This document shows positions 25,495-37,617 of a DNA stretch of 64,000 nucleotides, one piece after another; position 1 is the first letter of the stretch; each line of letters starts with the position of its first letter. The position numbers and the translations under genes were made by a program. A model generated the notes under the pieces. It was not told where the DNA came from and searched no databases. It was given only the letters and a program-made list of their open reading frames with translations. This DNA is from Poriferisodalis sp965208925. GTDB taxonomy: Bacteria > Actinomycetota > Acidimicrobiia > Acidimicrobiales > Poriferisodalaceae. The DNA is taken from positions 62,001-126,000 of the forward strand of contig NZ_OZ242364.1 of the NCBI RefSeq assembly GCF_965208925.1, read 5' to 3'.

Positions 25495-26808
25495 ATGACC
25501 TCAGCGACCCACGCCGCCGGGTTCAGCCGCGCACGCCGCATCGGCACGCTCTTGACGCTGGCCGCGGCAGCCGCCGTGTCGCAGTCGTTCGGCCGGTTCA
25601 CCTATTCGCTGCTGTTCACCGACCTGCGGGACGGATTCGGACTGTCCAACACCGTCGCCGGCGCGCTCGGGTCGCTGAATCTCCTGATGTACCTCGCGGG
25701 GTCGCTGGCGGTCGCCCTGACGGTCGGTCGCACCGGGTTGAGCGGTGCCGTGCGCATCGGCGTCGCCGGGAACGTGGTCGGCTTGGCCCTGCTGGCCTGG
25801 AGCCCCAACGTGGGCATCGCCGCCCTCGCGCTCGCCCTCACCGGCTTCAGCGCCGCGGGTGTCTGGGTGGGCACACCCGGACTCGCTGCCGAGCTGCTGG
25901 GTCCGCGAAAGCGAGGCGCCGCGGCCGGCTGGCTGACCGGCGGTGTCGGTTGCGGCATGGTCGCGGCGGCTGCCCTCGACGCGTTGTTGCAGGGCCCCAG
26001 CGACGCAGTCTCAAGCGGCGCAGTCCCGAGCGGTCTGGATTCGAGCGAAGCAGCGCTGGCCGATGCGAGCCGCAGCCATCTGCGCGACGTGTACCTGATC
26101 GAGTTTCTTTTGGGCGCAGTGGTGCTGGTCGTCCTGGCCGTCGCAGTTCGCCGCTGGGCGCGCACGCCGGGTCGCACGGGTTTCAGGGGCGCCCGGGATG
26201 CGCTCGCCAAAGTGCCGCAGGCCGGTCGGCTGGTCACCGCCTACGCACTGCACGCTTTCATCGTCGCCACGATGCTCACGTTCATCGTGGGTCACCTCGA
26301 GGGCTACCCGGACATCTTCACTGCTTGGGGCGCTGAGCTGGCGTTCTCGTCCATCGGCGTCGGCTGCATCGCCGGCGGCCCGGTCTTCGGACGCATGGCG
26401 GACCGCATAGGCAGGCGGCGCAGCGTCACCATCGGCTTCGGAGTGTCGTTCATCTCGATCATCACATCGACCGTGTACCCGCTGCTTGCCTTCGTCGGAC
26501 CGCTGCTTGCTTGGGTGTCGGCGATCGCGTTCGGCATGGCGTTCAGCGGAATCATCGCCTCGATTGCCGCGCGTGTCAGCGACAGCCTCGCCGGCGACGA
26601 GTTCGGCGCCGCCTACGGGCTTGCGACCATCCTGTTCGGCCTCGGCCTCGCTGCAGGACCGCCGGTCGGGGGCGCCTTGGCTGACTGGTTCGACTCCTTC
26701 GGTCCCGCCTTCGGGCTCGCGGTCGCCGCGTGCGCCATCAGCGTCGCGCTCATCGGCTGGGGCGACGACTCGGCCCCGGTTTCGCCGCTGCGCGGCTCAA
26801 CCTCTTAG
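25495..26808 (+). CDS. major facilitator superfamily transporter
   Basis: A 437-residue, twelve-helix carrier with FGRMADRIGRRRSVTIGF as the MFS signature loop between the two halves. Helices 1-2 share the QSFGRFTY and GLSNTVAG motifs with the carrier at 14576-15940, so the two are paralogues. A polar insert rich in Ser/Ala (about residues 165-190) lies in an external or cytoplasmic loop. It overlaps the end of the convergent enoyl-CoA hydratase gene by four bases. Confidence 0.88.
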   Translation: MTSATHAAGFSRARRIGTLLTLAAAAAVSQSFGRFTYSLLFTDLRDGFGLSNTVAGALGSLNLLMYLAGSLAVALTVGRTGLSGAVRIGVAGNVVGLALLAWSPNVGIAALALALTGFSAAGVWVGTPGLAAELLGPRKRGAAAGWLTGGVGCGMVAAAALDALLQGPSDAVSSGAVPSGLDSSEAALADASRSHLRDVYLIEFLLGAVVLVVLAVAVRRWARTPGRTGFRGARDALAKVPQAGRLVTAYALHAFIVATMLTFIVGHLEGYPDIFTAWGAELAFSSIGVGCIAGGPVFGRMADRIGRRRSVTIGFGVSFISIITSTVYPLLAFVGPLLAWVSAIAFGMAFSGIIASIAARVSDSLAGDEFGAAYGLATILFGLGLAAGPPVGGALADWFDSFGPAFGLAVAACAISVALIGWGDDSAPVSPLRGSTS

Positions 26809-27704
26809 CTGAACTCGGGCTCGTCCCACCAGGGGAAGTACTCGGGTAGGTCCTGGGTCGGTCGCAGCGAGAATTCGGGCGGTCGCTTCTCGAGGAACGA
26901 CGCCACGCCTTCGTGGGCATCAGCGCCGCGGCCCAGGTGAAAGATGCCCCGGGAGTCGATCTTGTGAGCCTCCATCGGGTGATCGGCGGCCAGCATGCGC
27001 CACAGCATGTGCCGGATCACCGTCACCGAGATGGCCGAGGTGTTCTCGGCGATCTCCGCTGCAATGGCGCGGGCCGCTGGCAGCAGCTCGTCGGGCTCGT
27101 GCAGGCTGCGCACCAGCCCGGCTTCGTGAGCTTCGGCGGCATCGAACACCCGGCCGCTGAAGCACCATTCCAGTGCCTTCGACAGCCCGACCACGCGCGG
27201 CAGGAAGTACGACGAGCAGGCCTCTGGCACCACGCCGCGGCGGGCAAACACGAACCCGATGCGCGCCTTGGTGGATGCCAGCCGGATGTCCATCGGCAGC
27301 GTCATCGTGACGCCGACACCCACGGCGGGGCCGTTGATCGCCGCAATCAGCGGCTTGTTGCACTCATACAGGCGCAGCGTGAGCAGCCCGCCACCATCGC
27401 GCATCCACGCCAGATCGCCGCCTTCGCCCCGCTCGGAAGCTCGCTCGGCCTTCCGCTCATCTGACTGGCTGTCAAAGTCGAACGTGTCGGCGCCCCCGCT
27501 CAGATCGGCCCCGGCGCAGTAGCCGCGGCCGGCGCCGGTGAAGATCACCGCCCGGACGTCGTCGTCGGCGTCGACGAGGTCGATGGCGTCCATCACATCA
27601 CGCAGCATCTGACTGTTGAACGCATTCAGCCGCTCTGGCCGATTGAGCGTGATGGTGGCAACGCGGTCGTCAACCTCGTACAGGATCGTCTCGAACTCCG
27701 GCAC
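26805..27704 (-). CDS. enoyl-CoA hydratase/isomerase family protein
   Basis: The 299-residue crotonase-fold protein has the RVATITLNRPERLNAFNSQM opening, the GAGRGYCAGADLSGG oxyanion-hole region, PLIAAINGPAVGVGVTMTLPMD as second motif and the C-terminal FLEKRPPEFSL. The catalytic Glu of hydratases near RGVVPEACS is present. Likely role: hydration or isomerisation of an enoyl-CoA, matching the acyl-CoA dehydrogenase nearby. GTG start at 27704. Confidence 0.88.
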   Translation of the reverse strand: MPEFETILYEVDDRVATITLNRPERLNAFNSQMLRDVMDAIDLVDADDDVRAVIFTGAGRGYCAGADLSGGADTFDFDSQSDERKAERASERGEGGDLAWMRDGGGLLTLRLYECNKPLIAAINGPAVGVGVTMTLPMDIRLASTKARIGFVFARRGVVPEACSSYFLPRVVGLSKALEWCFSGRVFDAAEAHEAGLVRSLHEPDELLPAARAIAAEIAENTSAISVTVIRHMLWRMLAADHPMEAHKIDSRGIFHLGRGADAHEGVASFLEKRPPEFSLRPTQDLPEYFPWWDEPEFS

Positions 27705-27812
27705 AGCGCCCCCTGGTGCAATGGCCGCCCGGGTGGCGGACGGCGGTGTCGGCGGCTTTTCTACACGCCCGACTGCGCCCTGCGTCGAGCGGCCGATGGA
27801 GTTCAGGCCCGG

Positions 27813-28706
27813 CTAAACGTCCAGGAAGCGGCTGGCAGCGAACGCCGAGCCGATGATCCCCACCAGCACGCCGGCGATCACCGTCACGAACACCACGGTC
27901 GTGAACTGATTGGACGTGACCACGAACGACCGGAAGAACGCCAGGATGTCCGACCGGGAGAACAGGCCCTCCACGTGACCCCGCAGCGCTCCCGCAGCGA
28001 TGGCCCCGATGATGCCGCCGATGAGGCCGTGCAGCATGCCTTCGAGCATGAACGGGAACCGGATGAAGCTGTTCGTGGCACCGACCAGTTTCATGACCTC
28101 GATCTCGCGCCTTCGGGCGAACATCGCCACGCGGATCGAGTTGAAGATGAGCATGACGCTGGCGCCCGACAGAACAATCGACAGCAGCAGCACGATGCCC
28201 TGGAACGACGTGAACCATGTGCGAATGGCGTCGACTTCCTCACGGCCCGTCTGCACCGACATCACACCGGGGCGTTGGCGGAACTGGGCGGCCAGCGATT
28301 CGATCAGCTCGGCCTCGACCGACCGGGGTACCACGCGGTACGAGGCGGGCAGCGCCTCTGGCGACACCTGGGCAAGCAGCTCGGGCTGATCGGCCATCTG
28401 CTGGGACACCAGCGCGTAGGCCTCCTCAGCGCTGAAGAACTCGATGCGGTCGATCTCGGGGTGAGTCTGCAGCTCGATGCCGAGCGCATCGATCTGGCTG
28501 GGGTCGATCTGGGGATTCAGGAACACCTCGAACTGGACGCCGCCCTCCCAGCGGTCGAGCGCGTTGCCACTGGCGTAGCCCGCCATGAGCCCCATGCCCA
28601 CCAGCATCACGCCGACAGCCACGGTGAGAATTGCAGCGAATGTCAGCGTGAGGTTGCGCCGGATGTTCGTCCAGGTCTCCCGCGCGAAGTAACGGATCCG
28701 GCTCAC
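27813..28706 (-). CDS. ftsX: cell division ABC-type protein FtsX
   Basis: The 297-residue protein has one N-terminal membrane helix (about 24-44), an extracytoplasmic domain (FEVFLNPQIDPSQIDALG onward) and three C-terminal helices, with RREIEVMKLVGATNSFIRFPF before the third, the FtsX signature. With FtsE it controls peptidoglycan hydrolases at the septum. Its GTG overlaps the FtsE stop by four bases. Confidence 0.95.
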   Translation of the reverse strand: MSRIRYFARETWTNIRRNLTLTFAAILTVAVGVMLVGMGLMAGYASGNALDRWEGGVQFEVFLNPQIDPSQIDALGIELQTHPEIDRIEFFSAEEAYALVSQQMADQPELLAQVSPEALPASYRVVPRSVEAELIESLAAQFRQRPGVMSVQTGREEVDAIRTWFTSFQGIVLLLSIVLSGASVMLIFNSIRVAMFARRREIEVMKLVGATNSFIRFPFMLEGMLHGLIGGIIGAIAAGALRGHVEGLFSRSDILAFFRSFVVTSNQFTTVVFVTVIAGVLVGIIGSAFAASRFLDV

Positions 28707-29437
28707 GGACTCGCCCCATCGACAGGATGGACGCCAAGCGCCTCCGGCGAGTAGGCCTCGCTGCCGTACGCGCCGCGCTGCTCGTCACGCACGAGCTCGC
28801 CGTGACGCAGCGCGATCACCCGGCGCCGCATGCGATCCACGATCGTGCGGTCGTGCGTGGCCATGACCACGGTGGTGCCAGTGCGATTGATCCGGTCCAG
28901 CAGCGAGGTGAGCTCCTCTGATGTGTCGGGGTCGAGGTTCCCGGTGGGCTCGTCGGCCAGCAGGATCAGGGGCCGGTTCACGAATGCCCGGGCGATGCTC
29001 ACACGTTGCTGCTCGCCGCCCGACAGCTCGTCGGGAAACCGCCGGTGCTTGTCCTCCAGGCCGACCAGCTCCAAGATGGCCGGCACCTGCGTGCGGATGA
29101 CGTTCTCGGGGCGGCCGATGACTTCGAGCGCGAATGCCACGTTCTGGTAGACGGTCTTGTTCGGCAGCAGCTTGAAGTCCTGGAAGACCGAGCCGATGTT
29201 CCGTCGCAGGTACGGCACGCGCCAGCTGTTCAGCTTGGACAGATCCTTGCCGGCAACGTGGATGTCACCGGCGGTCACCTTCTCCTCGCAGGTCATGAGG
29301 CGCAGCATCGTGGACTTGCCCGAACCCGACGGCCCTACCAAGAAGACGAACTCGCCCTTCTCGATATTGAGCGTCACGCCGCTGACCGCCCGCGTCTCGC
29401 CCTTGTAGATCTTCGTGACGTTGTCGAAGCGGATCAT
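28703..29437 (-). CDS. ftsE: cell division ATP-binding protein FtsE
   Basis: A 244-residue ABC ATPase: Walker A GPSGSGKST, Q-loop SVFQDFKLLP, signature LSGGEQQRVSIARA, Walker B LILLADEPTGNLD and switch His in VVMATHDRTIV. It starts with the FtsE-typical IRFDNVTKIYKG. The C-terminus has about 25 extra residues. It is translationally coupled to ftsX and lies downstream of prfB. Confidence 0.95.
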   Translation of the reverse strand: MIRFDNVTKIYKGETRAVSGVTLNIEKGEFVFLVGPSGSGKSTMLRLMTCEEKVTAGDIHVAGKDLSKLNSWRVPYLRRNIGSVFQDFKLLPNKTVYQNVAFALEVIGRPENVIRTQVPAILELVGLEDKHRRFPDELSGGEQQRVSIARAFVNRPLILLADEPTGNLDPDTSEELTSLLDRINRTGTTVVMATHDRTIVDRMRRRVIALRHGELVRDEQRGAYGSEAYSPEALGVHPVDGASP

Positions 29438-29481
29438 GGGTGCCTTCAGGTCGCGTCAGGTCACGTCGCGGTGTCGGGGCC

Positions 29482-29511
29482 GGGCCGCTTCCCACGGTAC
29501 GCCAGCGGCCC
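29482..29511. terminator. GC-rich hairpin between prfB and ftsE
   Basis: GGGCCGCT at 29482-29489 pairs perfectly with AGCGGCCC at 29504-29511 around a 14-base loop. There is no T-run after it on either strand, so it would be an imperfect intrinsic terminator or an attenuating structure. It separates prfB from ftsE. Confidence 0.35.
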
Positions 29512-29523
29512 GTCGCCACCCAG

Positions 29524-30657
29524 TCACCCAGCTGCGTCGGCGGGCTGCTGGGAGCGCTGCCAGCGCAGGTACGCCTCCATCAGGCCGCTGAGGTCACCGT
29601 CGAGCACGGCGTCGACGTTGCCGATCTCCATGCCGGTGCGCAGATCCTTGACCTGCTGGTACGGGTGCAGCACGTACGACCGGATCTGGCTGCCCCACGC
29701 GACATCGCGCTGCTCTCCCGCAAGGGCCGCTACTTCGGCCTCCCGCTCCTGTCGCTGCAGATCGGCCAGCTTGGCCGCCAGCATCTGCATCGCCCGGTCC
29801 TTGTTCTGGTGCTGGCTCCGCTCGTTCTGGCAGGCCACGACGGTCCCCGTGGGCAGATGTGTGATGCGCACGGCGGAGTCGGTGACGTTCACGTGCTGGC
29901 CGCCTGCGCCCGACGAGCGGTAGGTGTCGATGCGCAGATCGCTCTCGTCGATAGGCACCTCGTCGGACACCTCATCGAAGAACGGCACCACCGACAGCGA
30001 TGCGAACGCTGTGTGCCGGCGCGACTGCGAGTCGAACGGCGAGATGCGCACCAGCCGGTGCACGCCCCGTTCCGCCGCAAGGAACCCGAACGCGTGCCGC
30101 CCTTTGACGAGAAACGTTGCGGAGCTGATGCCGGCCTCCCCGCCGTCGGTCGCCTCGGTCAGCTCCACGGTGAAGTCGTTGCGCTCGGCCCACCGCTGGT
30201 ACATGCGCAGCAGCATCTCGGCCCAGTCGCAGGCGTCGGTGCCCCCGGCCCCCGAGTTGATCTCGCACACGGCGTCGTTGCGGTCGTGCTCGCCGCCGAA
30301 CAGCGCCATCAGCTCGATGTCGGCGAGCCGGCCCTCGGCTGCGGTGACCACCTCGTCGATCTCACCCAGCAGCTCTGCGTCGTCTTCTTCGGCTGCCAGC
30401 TCGACCAGTGCTGCAGCGTCGTCGACCTCGGCTCGGGCCCGCTCCCAGCGCTCGATGTCGTCGCGCACACGTGACAGGCGTGTGGTGACCGCCCGGGCCC
30501 GGTCGGGCTCGTCCCACAGCGACGGCTCCGATGCCTCTGCTTCCAGCCCGTTCGCCACCGCACGGGCCTCGTCGATCCCGAGGTACTGATGCGCCTCGCT
30601 CGCGCGCCGGTCCAAGTCGGCCAGCGCGTCGGCAAGATCACTGAACGATCGACCCAC
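29524..30657 (-). CDS. prfB: peptide chain release factor 2
   Basis: The 377-residue protein contains the GGQ loop (SGAGGQHVNVTDSAVRITH) and the RF2 stop-codon-recognition tripeptide SPF (RLVRISPFDSQSRRHTAF), so it reads UGA and UAA. The GTG at 30657 begins one base after the secA stop and gives a normal RF2 length. No programmed frameshift site (CTTTGA) is needed or seen. The frame stays open upstream inside secA, but that is not coding in this frame. Confidence 0.93.
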   Translation of the reverse strand: MGRSFSDLADALADLDRRASEAHQYLGIDEARAVANGLEAEASEPSLWDEPDRARAVTTRLSRVRDDIERWERARAEVDDAAALVELAAEEDDAELLGEIDEVVTAAEGRLADIELMALFGGEHDRNDAVCEINSGAGGTDACDWAEMLLRMYQRWAERNDFTVELTEATDGGEAGISSATFLVKGRHAFGFLAAERGVHRLVRISPFDSQSRRHTAFASLSVVPFFDEVSDEVPIDESDLRIDTYRSSGAGGQHVNVTDSAVRITHLPTGTVVACQNERSQHQNKDRAMQMLAAKLADLQRQEREAEVAALAGEQRDVAWGSQIRSYVLHPYQQVKDLRTGMEIGNVDAVLDGDLSGLMEAYLRWQRSQQPADAAG

Positions 30658-30658
30658 C

Positions 30659-33520
<2,862 letters not shown>

Positions 33521-33587
33521 AATCGCAGGCTACCGCTGCCCCCCGGCGCCATAGCCGACGATTATCGCGCGTTGCGACGACTGCACC

Positions 33588-33666
33588 GCGGCGGAGGCGG
33601 CAGCGCCCTCTGCTCCGGGAATCCGGCAGGTTCCAACCTCGCAGAGTTCCCTGCCGCCTCCGCCGC
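33588..33666. repeat. 79-bp stem-loop repeat, copy 1 (hpf-secA gap)
   Basis: A perfect 16-bp stem (GCGGCGGAGGCGGCAG at 33588-33603 with its complement at 33651-33666) encloses a 47-base loop. A second stem, CTCTGC with GCAGAG, forms inside. The same element, with the same loop length, lies at 60630-60708, and two stem positions differ in both strands so that pairing is kept. It sits in the leader of secA. Confidence 0.85.
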
Positions 33667-33696
33667 TATGACATGTGTGCCATTCGGCTCGCGCGT

Positions 33697-34296
33697 TCAG
33701 GCGTCGATCTCGATGAGACCGGCATCGCCGTCGGAGCGCAGGTACACCACGCTGGGCTTGCTGGTGTCTGCGTTCACGAAAAGGAAGAACTCGTGGTCCA
33801 GCAGCTGCATGCGGGTGACGGCCTCGGCGGGGTCCATCAGCTCCAGGTCGAAGCTCTTGCGCCGCACAATCCGCGGCACCCACTCGGGATCGTCAGGACC
33901 GGCAGTGGTTTCAGGCGCCGGAGCACCGTTGACGAGGTCGTTCTCGAGACGTGCAAGCGGGTGATGCGCCTCGTCGCGGTGCAGATTGGGACGGTGCCGG
34001 CGCACGACGCGGGTCTTGAGCTTGCGCAGTTGCTTGCCCAGCTTGCCAACCGCCAGATCGACCGCCTGATGCTGATCGACGCCGGCGACCGAGGCGCGCA
34101 CACGGTGGCCGTGGCCGAGCAGCGTCACCTCCACCTGCTCCCGCTCGGCGATGCGAGGATTCTTCTCCTCACGGAAGACCACCTCAGCACGATCCAACCC
34201 GCTGACGAATCGATCCAGTGCCCCGATCTTCCGCTCCACCGCAGCCCGCACATCGTCGGGAACCTGAACTTTGCGACCCGTGATCGTGATCTGCAT
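33697..34296 (-). CDS. hpf: long-form ribosome hibernation promoting factor
   Basis: The 199-residue protein has the HPF/RaiA N-terminal domain (MQITITGRKVQVPDDVRAAV, RAEVVFREEKNPRIAE) and the C-terminal dimerisation domain (IVRRKSFDLELMDPAEAV then HEFFLFVNADT and VVYLRSDGDAGLIE). It joins two 70S ribosomes into inactive 100S dimers in starvation. ATG at 34296; sequence upstream in frame is comF DNA, not coding here. Confidence 0.92.
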   Translation of the reverse strand: MQITITGRKVQVPDDVRAAVERKIGALDRFVSGLDRAEVVFREEKNPRIAEREQVEVTLLGHGHRVRASVAGVDQHQAVDLAVGKLGKQLRKLKTRVVRRHRPNLHRDEAHHPLARLENDLVNGAPAPETTAGPDDPEWVPRIVRRKSFDLELMDPAEAVTRMQLLDHEFFLFVNADTSKPSVVYLRSDGDAGLIEIDA

Positions 34297-34361
34297 TGCC
34301 TCGGCTTTCTGAGCAGTTGCACAGCGTTTGCGGTTCTGCCCGAACTGAAGGGAGTGCCATG

Positions 34362-35006
34362 TTAGGCATCGGCGGCGTCGCGGTCGCGACCCCGTCGAGC
34401 ACACGCTGCCACATGGACAGCCGCTGCACCGGCATCGGTCAGCGCAGCAGTCGCGGCGCGCAGCGTGGCACCGGTGGTGACCACATCGTCCACCAGCAAG
34501 ATCCGGCGTCCCGCTGCGCGGGCGCGGCAATCGAAGCGAGGTCCCGCTAGCCGTTCTGCCCGGCCGGCACCCGACTGTGCAGTCGAGCCGAGCCGGCGGA
34601 GCAACCGCACTGGGCGTACGCGCAAGGCCTTGGCAGCGGCCCGCGCCAGCGTCTCGGCCTGGTCGAAGCCCCGGGCTCGCCGGTGCGCCGCAGTGGTCGG
34701 CGCCCACGTCACGGTGTCGACAGCCGCCGGCCCAGCCTGCGCAATGTCACAGGGCGCCGCTTGCCTTCGCGCGTCCAGATGAGCAAGCGCCAGCGAATCG
34801 CCGAGCCAACGGGCGATGGCCCGCTCGCCCCGGTACTTCAGCGCATGAATGAACTCGCGCCCAACGTCGTCGTGGGCGAACAGCAGCGCGACCGAGTCTG
34901 CGCCAGAAACCGTCACCGGCTCAGGATCAACAAGCGCCTCGATGCACCCTGCACACGGGCACCACCCCAATGACCCACACCCAGGGCAGCGAACCTCAAA
35001 CAGCAC
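34362..35006 (-). CDS. comF: ComF family phosphoribosyltransferase-like protein
   Basis: An N-terminal zinc-ribbon (CPGCGSLGWCPCAGC) is followed by a phosphoribosyltransferase fold with HALKYRGERAIARWLG, RRARGFDQAETLARA and the PRPP loop ILLVDDVVTTGATL. ComF proteins support DNA uptake or repair. The GTG at 35006 gives the usual short lead before the zinc motif (214 residues). An ATG at 35093 would add 29 residues and overlap ahcY by 38 bases. Confidence 0.85.
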   Translation of the reverse strand: MLFEVRCPGCGSLGWCPCAGCIEALVDPEPVTVSGADSVALLFAHDDVGREFIHALKYRGERAIARWLGDSLALAHLDARRQAAPCDIAQAGPAAVDTVTWAPTTAAHRRARGFDQAETLARAAAKALRVRPVRLLRRLGSTAQSGAGRAERLAGPRFDCRARAAGRRILLVDDVVTTGATLRAATAALTDAGAAAVHVAACARRGRDRDAADA

Positions 35007-35055
35007 TGCCCGACCGTAGAACCAGCCCCGCTCCTCGCTGAAGCGATTTTGTGTC

Positions 35056-36522
35056 TCAGTAGCGGTAGCGGTCGGCCTTGTATGGACCGTCAACGTCCAG
35101 ACCGAGATACGACGCCTGCCCAGGCGTCAGCCGCGTGAGCCGCGCCCCCAGCCGATCAAGATGCAGCCGAGCCACTTCCTCATCCAGCCGCTTGGGAAGC
35201 ACGTGAACATCCGCTTCGAGCTCCTCGGCATGGGTGTGCAGCTCAAGCTGGGCAAGCACCTGGTTCGTGAAGCTCATCGACATGACGAAGCTCGGATGCC
35301 CGGTCGCGCAGCCCAGGTTCACTAGGCGGCCTTCGGCCAGCACGATCACCGAGTTCCCGCTCGGGAACACGAACTCGTCCACCTGCGGTTTGATCGAACG
35401 ACGCTGGACATCGGACATCGCCGCTAGCCCCGCCATGTCGATCTCGTTGTCGAAGTGCCCGATGTTGGCCACCACCGCCTGGTGCTTCATGGCCGACATG
35501 TGCTCGGCCGAGATGATGTCGCGGTTGCCCGTCGCCGTCACGTAGATGTCGGCGATGTCGAGCACGTTCTCGAGCCGATCCACCTCGAAGCCCTCCATGG
35601 CCGCCTGCAGCGCGTTGATGGGGTCGATCTCGGAGACGATGACCCGGCAACCCTGGCCTCGCAATGCCTGCGCGCATCCTTTGCCGACGTCGCCGTAGCC
35701 CGCCACGAAGGCCACCTTGCCGCCCAGCATCACGTCGGTGGCCCGGTTGATGCCGTCGATCAGGGAGTGCCGGCAGCCGTAGAGATTGTCGAACTTGGAT
35801 TTCGTGACCGAGTCGTTGACGCTGTAGGCCGGGAAGGTCAGCTCCCCACGTGCGGCCATCTCGTAGAGCCGGTTCACGCCGGTGGTGGTTTCCTCGGAGA
35901 CTCCTCGCAGCCCCGCCGAGATCTCGGCCCACAAGCCGGGCTCGGTGCGCTGGATCTCGTGGAGCAGCTCGTGCACCGCCACCTCGTCGGGCGATGCTGC
36001 ATCCGGGCCGTCGGAAGGCAGGCTCGGCACGCCGCCTTGGGACTCGTAGCGAGCACCGAGGTGAACCATCAGCGTGGCGTCCCCCCCATCGTCGACGATC
36101 AGCGTCGGGCCGGGCCCGTCGGGCCAGCGGAGCGCGCGGAAGTTGCATCGCCAGTACTCGGCGAGCGTCTCGCCCTTCCATGCGAACACGGGCACACCCT
36201 GCGGGCTGTCCACTGTGCCCTCGCGCCCCACCACGACGGCAGCCGCGGCCTCGTCCTGGGTGGAGAAGATGTTGCAGGACGCCCAGCGCACCTGTGCGCC
36301 AAGGTCAACCAGCGTCTCGATCAGCACCGCCGTCTGCACCGTCATGTGCAGGGAGCCCGTGATGCGCGCGCCTTGCAGCGGCCGGGCATCCATGTGCTGC
36401 GCGCGCAGAGCCATGAGCCCAGGCATCTCGGTCTCTGCCAGCTCGATCTGGAGCCGTCCTGCAGCCGCGAGGCTCAGATCAGCTACTTCGAAATCATCGA
36501 TCAGGCTCGACGCCTGGGTCAT
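35056..36522 (-). CDS. ahcY: adenosylhomocysteinase
   Basis: The 488-residue enzyme splits S-adenosylhomocysteine to adenosine and homocysteine, closing the methylation cycle. Visible are the substrate region TVQTAVLIETLVDLGAQVRW, catalytic NDSVTKSKFDNLYGCRHSL (Lys, Asp and the NLYGCR loop), the NAD motif VAGYGDVGKGCA, and the C-terminal PYKADRYRY that completes the neighbouring subunit's cofactor site. The insertion around residues 150-190 is the long form seen in actinobacteria and eukaryotes. Confidence 0.97.
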   Translation of the reverse strand: MTQASSLIDDFEVADLSLAAAGRLQIELAETEMPGLMALRAQHMDARPLQGARITGSLHMTVQTAVLIETLVDLGAQVRWASCNIFSTQDEAAAAVVVGREGTVDSPQGVPVFAWKGETLAEYWRCNFRALRWPDGPGPTLIVDDGGDATLMVHLGARYESQGGVPSLPSDGPDAASPDEVAVHELLHEIQRTEPGLWAEISAGLRGVSEETTTGVNRLYEMAARGELTFPAYSVNDSVTKSKFDNLYGCRHSLIDGINRATDVMLGGKVAFVAGYGDVGKGCAQALRGQGCRVIVSEIDPINALQAAMEGFEVDRLENVLDIADIYVTATGNRDIISAEHMSAMKHQAVVANIGHFDNEIDMAGLAAMSDVQRRSIKPQVDEFVFPSGNSVIVLAEGRLVNLGCATGHPSFVMSMSFTNQVLAQLELHTHAEELEADVHVLPKRLDEEVARLHLDRLGARLTRLTPGQASYLGLDVDGPYKADRYRY

Positions 36523-36561
36523 GGGATCACCTCGTTCGCAGTCGGCCGACAGCCTGCCGTC

Positions 36562-37617
36562 TCAGGCAAGAAATGCCTTCAGCTCTTCGAGCAGGGGGAT
36601 CGGGCCGGGGTCGCGCCGAGCGGCTGCGGCGACACGAAGGCTCAGCACGTCGACCTGGTAAATGAGGTCGAACAACTGGGCCATGGGGCCGTCGCCCGCA
36701 GCGTGCAGTTCGGCATGCGGCACGGCGATGCGGGCACCGTCAAGCACACCGCTGGTGAAGTCGTAGCGACGACCGAGCTGTGGATGCTCGAAGTCGTGGC
36801 GCAGCGCGATCACCGCCAACGGCGAGCCGTCGACCAAGCGACCGGCTTGATCCCATCCGGCCAACTCGTTGTGGCACAGCTCGGGCATGAAGCTGGCGAA
36901 GGCGGGAATCTTGGCGTTCTCGTTGATCTGGGCCTTGGCACGACCCGCAGCCACCGCACCGAGCGGACCTCCGCCGTAGAAAACGGGCGTCATCTCGCCG
37001 TGGCCCACTGGGCTCACAATGCCGTCGAGCGAGTCTGCAGCGGGCCCGGCACCGGCCCGGCGAATGCGCAGCTGGGAGACCGCCGCGTCCACCCAACCGG
37101 CAATGCCGGACAGCAGACCGGCTCGCTCAAGAGCGACGAGCGGGGCGACGGAGATCGCGCCCACCGCGGCCCTCGGCATCGGGATCGTGGCGTCCACCTC
37201 GTAGAGCGGTGCAGCCCACTCCCCAGCCAGCTCGGCCAGGCGCCCGCCTGATGTGACGGCGACCACCGAGGCACCCGAATTCTGCGCCGCCGTGGCCGCG
37301 ATGAGCGTCTCCTCGGTGTTGCCGCTGAACGAGACGGCGAAGGCGAGCGTGGTCGGGCCGACGAATGCCGGACACTCGTAGCCCTTGGCAACGGTGACCG
37401 GCACCGGCATCAGGGGGGCCGCAAGCGCCGAGACGACGTCGCCTGCGACGCCCGAACCGCCCATGCCCATGACCACGACGTTGGCGATGCGGCTGCCGTC
37501 GACTGCGCCCTGTGTGGCCTGTGACGAAGCGAGCGCGGCCTCCATCTGCTCGGGCAGGTCGGCCACCGCTCGCGCCAAGCGGAGGGAATCAACCGCGGCC
37601 TCGGGGTCCGTCGTCAC
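36562..37617 (-). CDS. bifunctional phosphoglucose/phosphomannose isomerase-type SIS protein
   Basis: The 351-residue protein has a SIS domain with VVVMGMGGSGVAGDVV and FAVSFSGNTEETL, then a C-terminal half with PVFYGGGPLGAVAAGRAKAQINENAK and AFASFMPELCHNELAGW, as in the dual-specificity PGI/PMI family. It would supply mannose 6-phosphate for the mutase two genes upstream. GTG start overlaps the preceding stop by four bases. Confidence 0.88.
   Translation of the reverse strand: MTTDPEAAVDSLRLARAVADLPEQMEAALASSQATQGAVDGSRIANVVVMGMGGSGVAGDVVSALAAPLMPVPVTVAKGYECPAFVGPTTLAFAVSFSGNTEETLIAATAAQNSGASVVAVTSGGRLAELAGEWAAPLYEVDATIPMPRAAVGAISVAPLVALERAGLLSGIAGWVDAAVSQLRIRRAGAGPAADSLDGIVSPVGHGEMTPVFYGGGPLGAVAAGRAKAQINENAKIPAFASFMPELCHNELAGWDQAGRLVDGSPLAVIALRHDFEHPQLGRRYDFTSGVLDGARIAVPHAELHAAGDGPMAQLFDLIYQVDVLSLRVAAAARRDPGPIPLLEELKAFLA

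Noticed and set aside
29524..30657. Programmed frameshift in prfB
   Set aside because: The gene is one continuous frame from a GTG beside the secA stop; no CTTTGA-type site is present.
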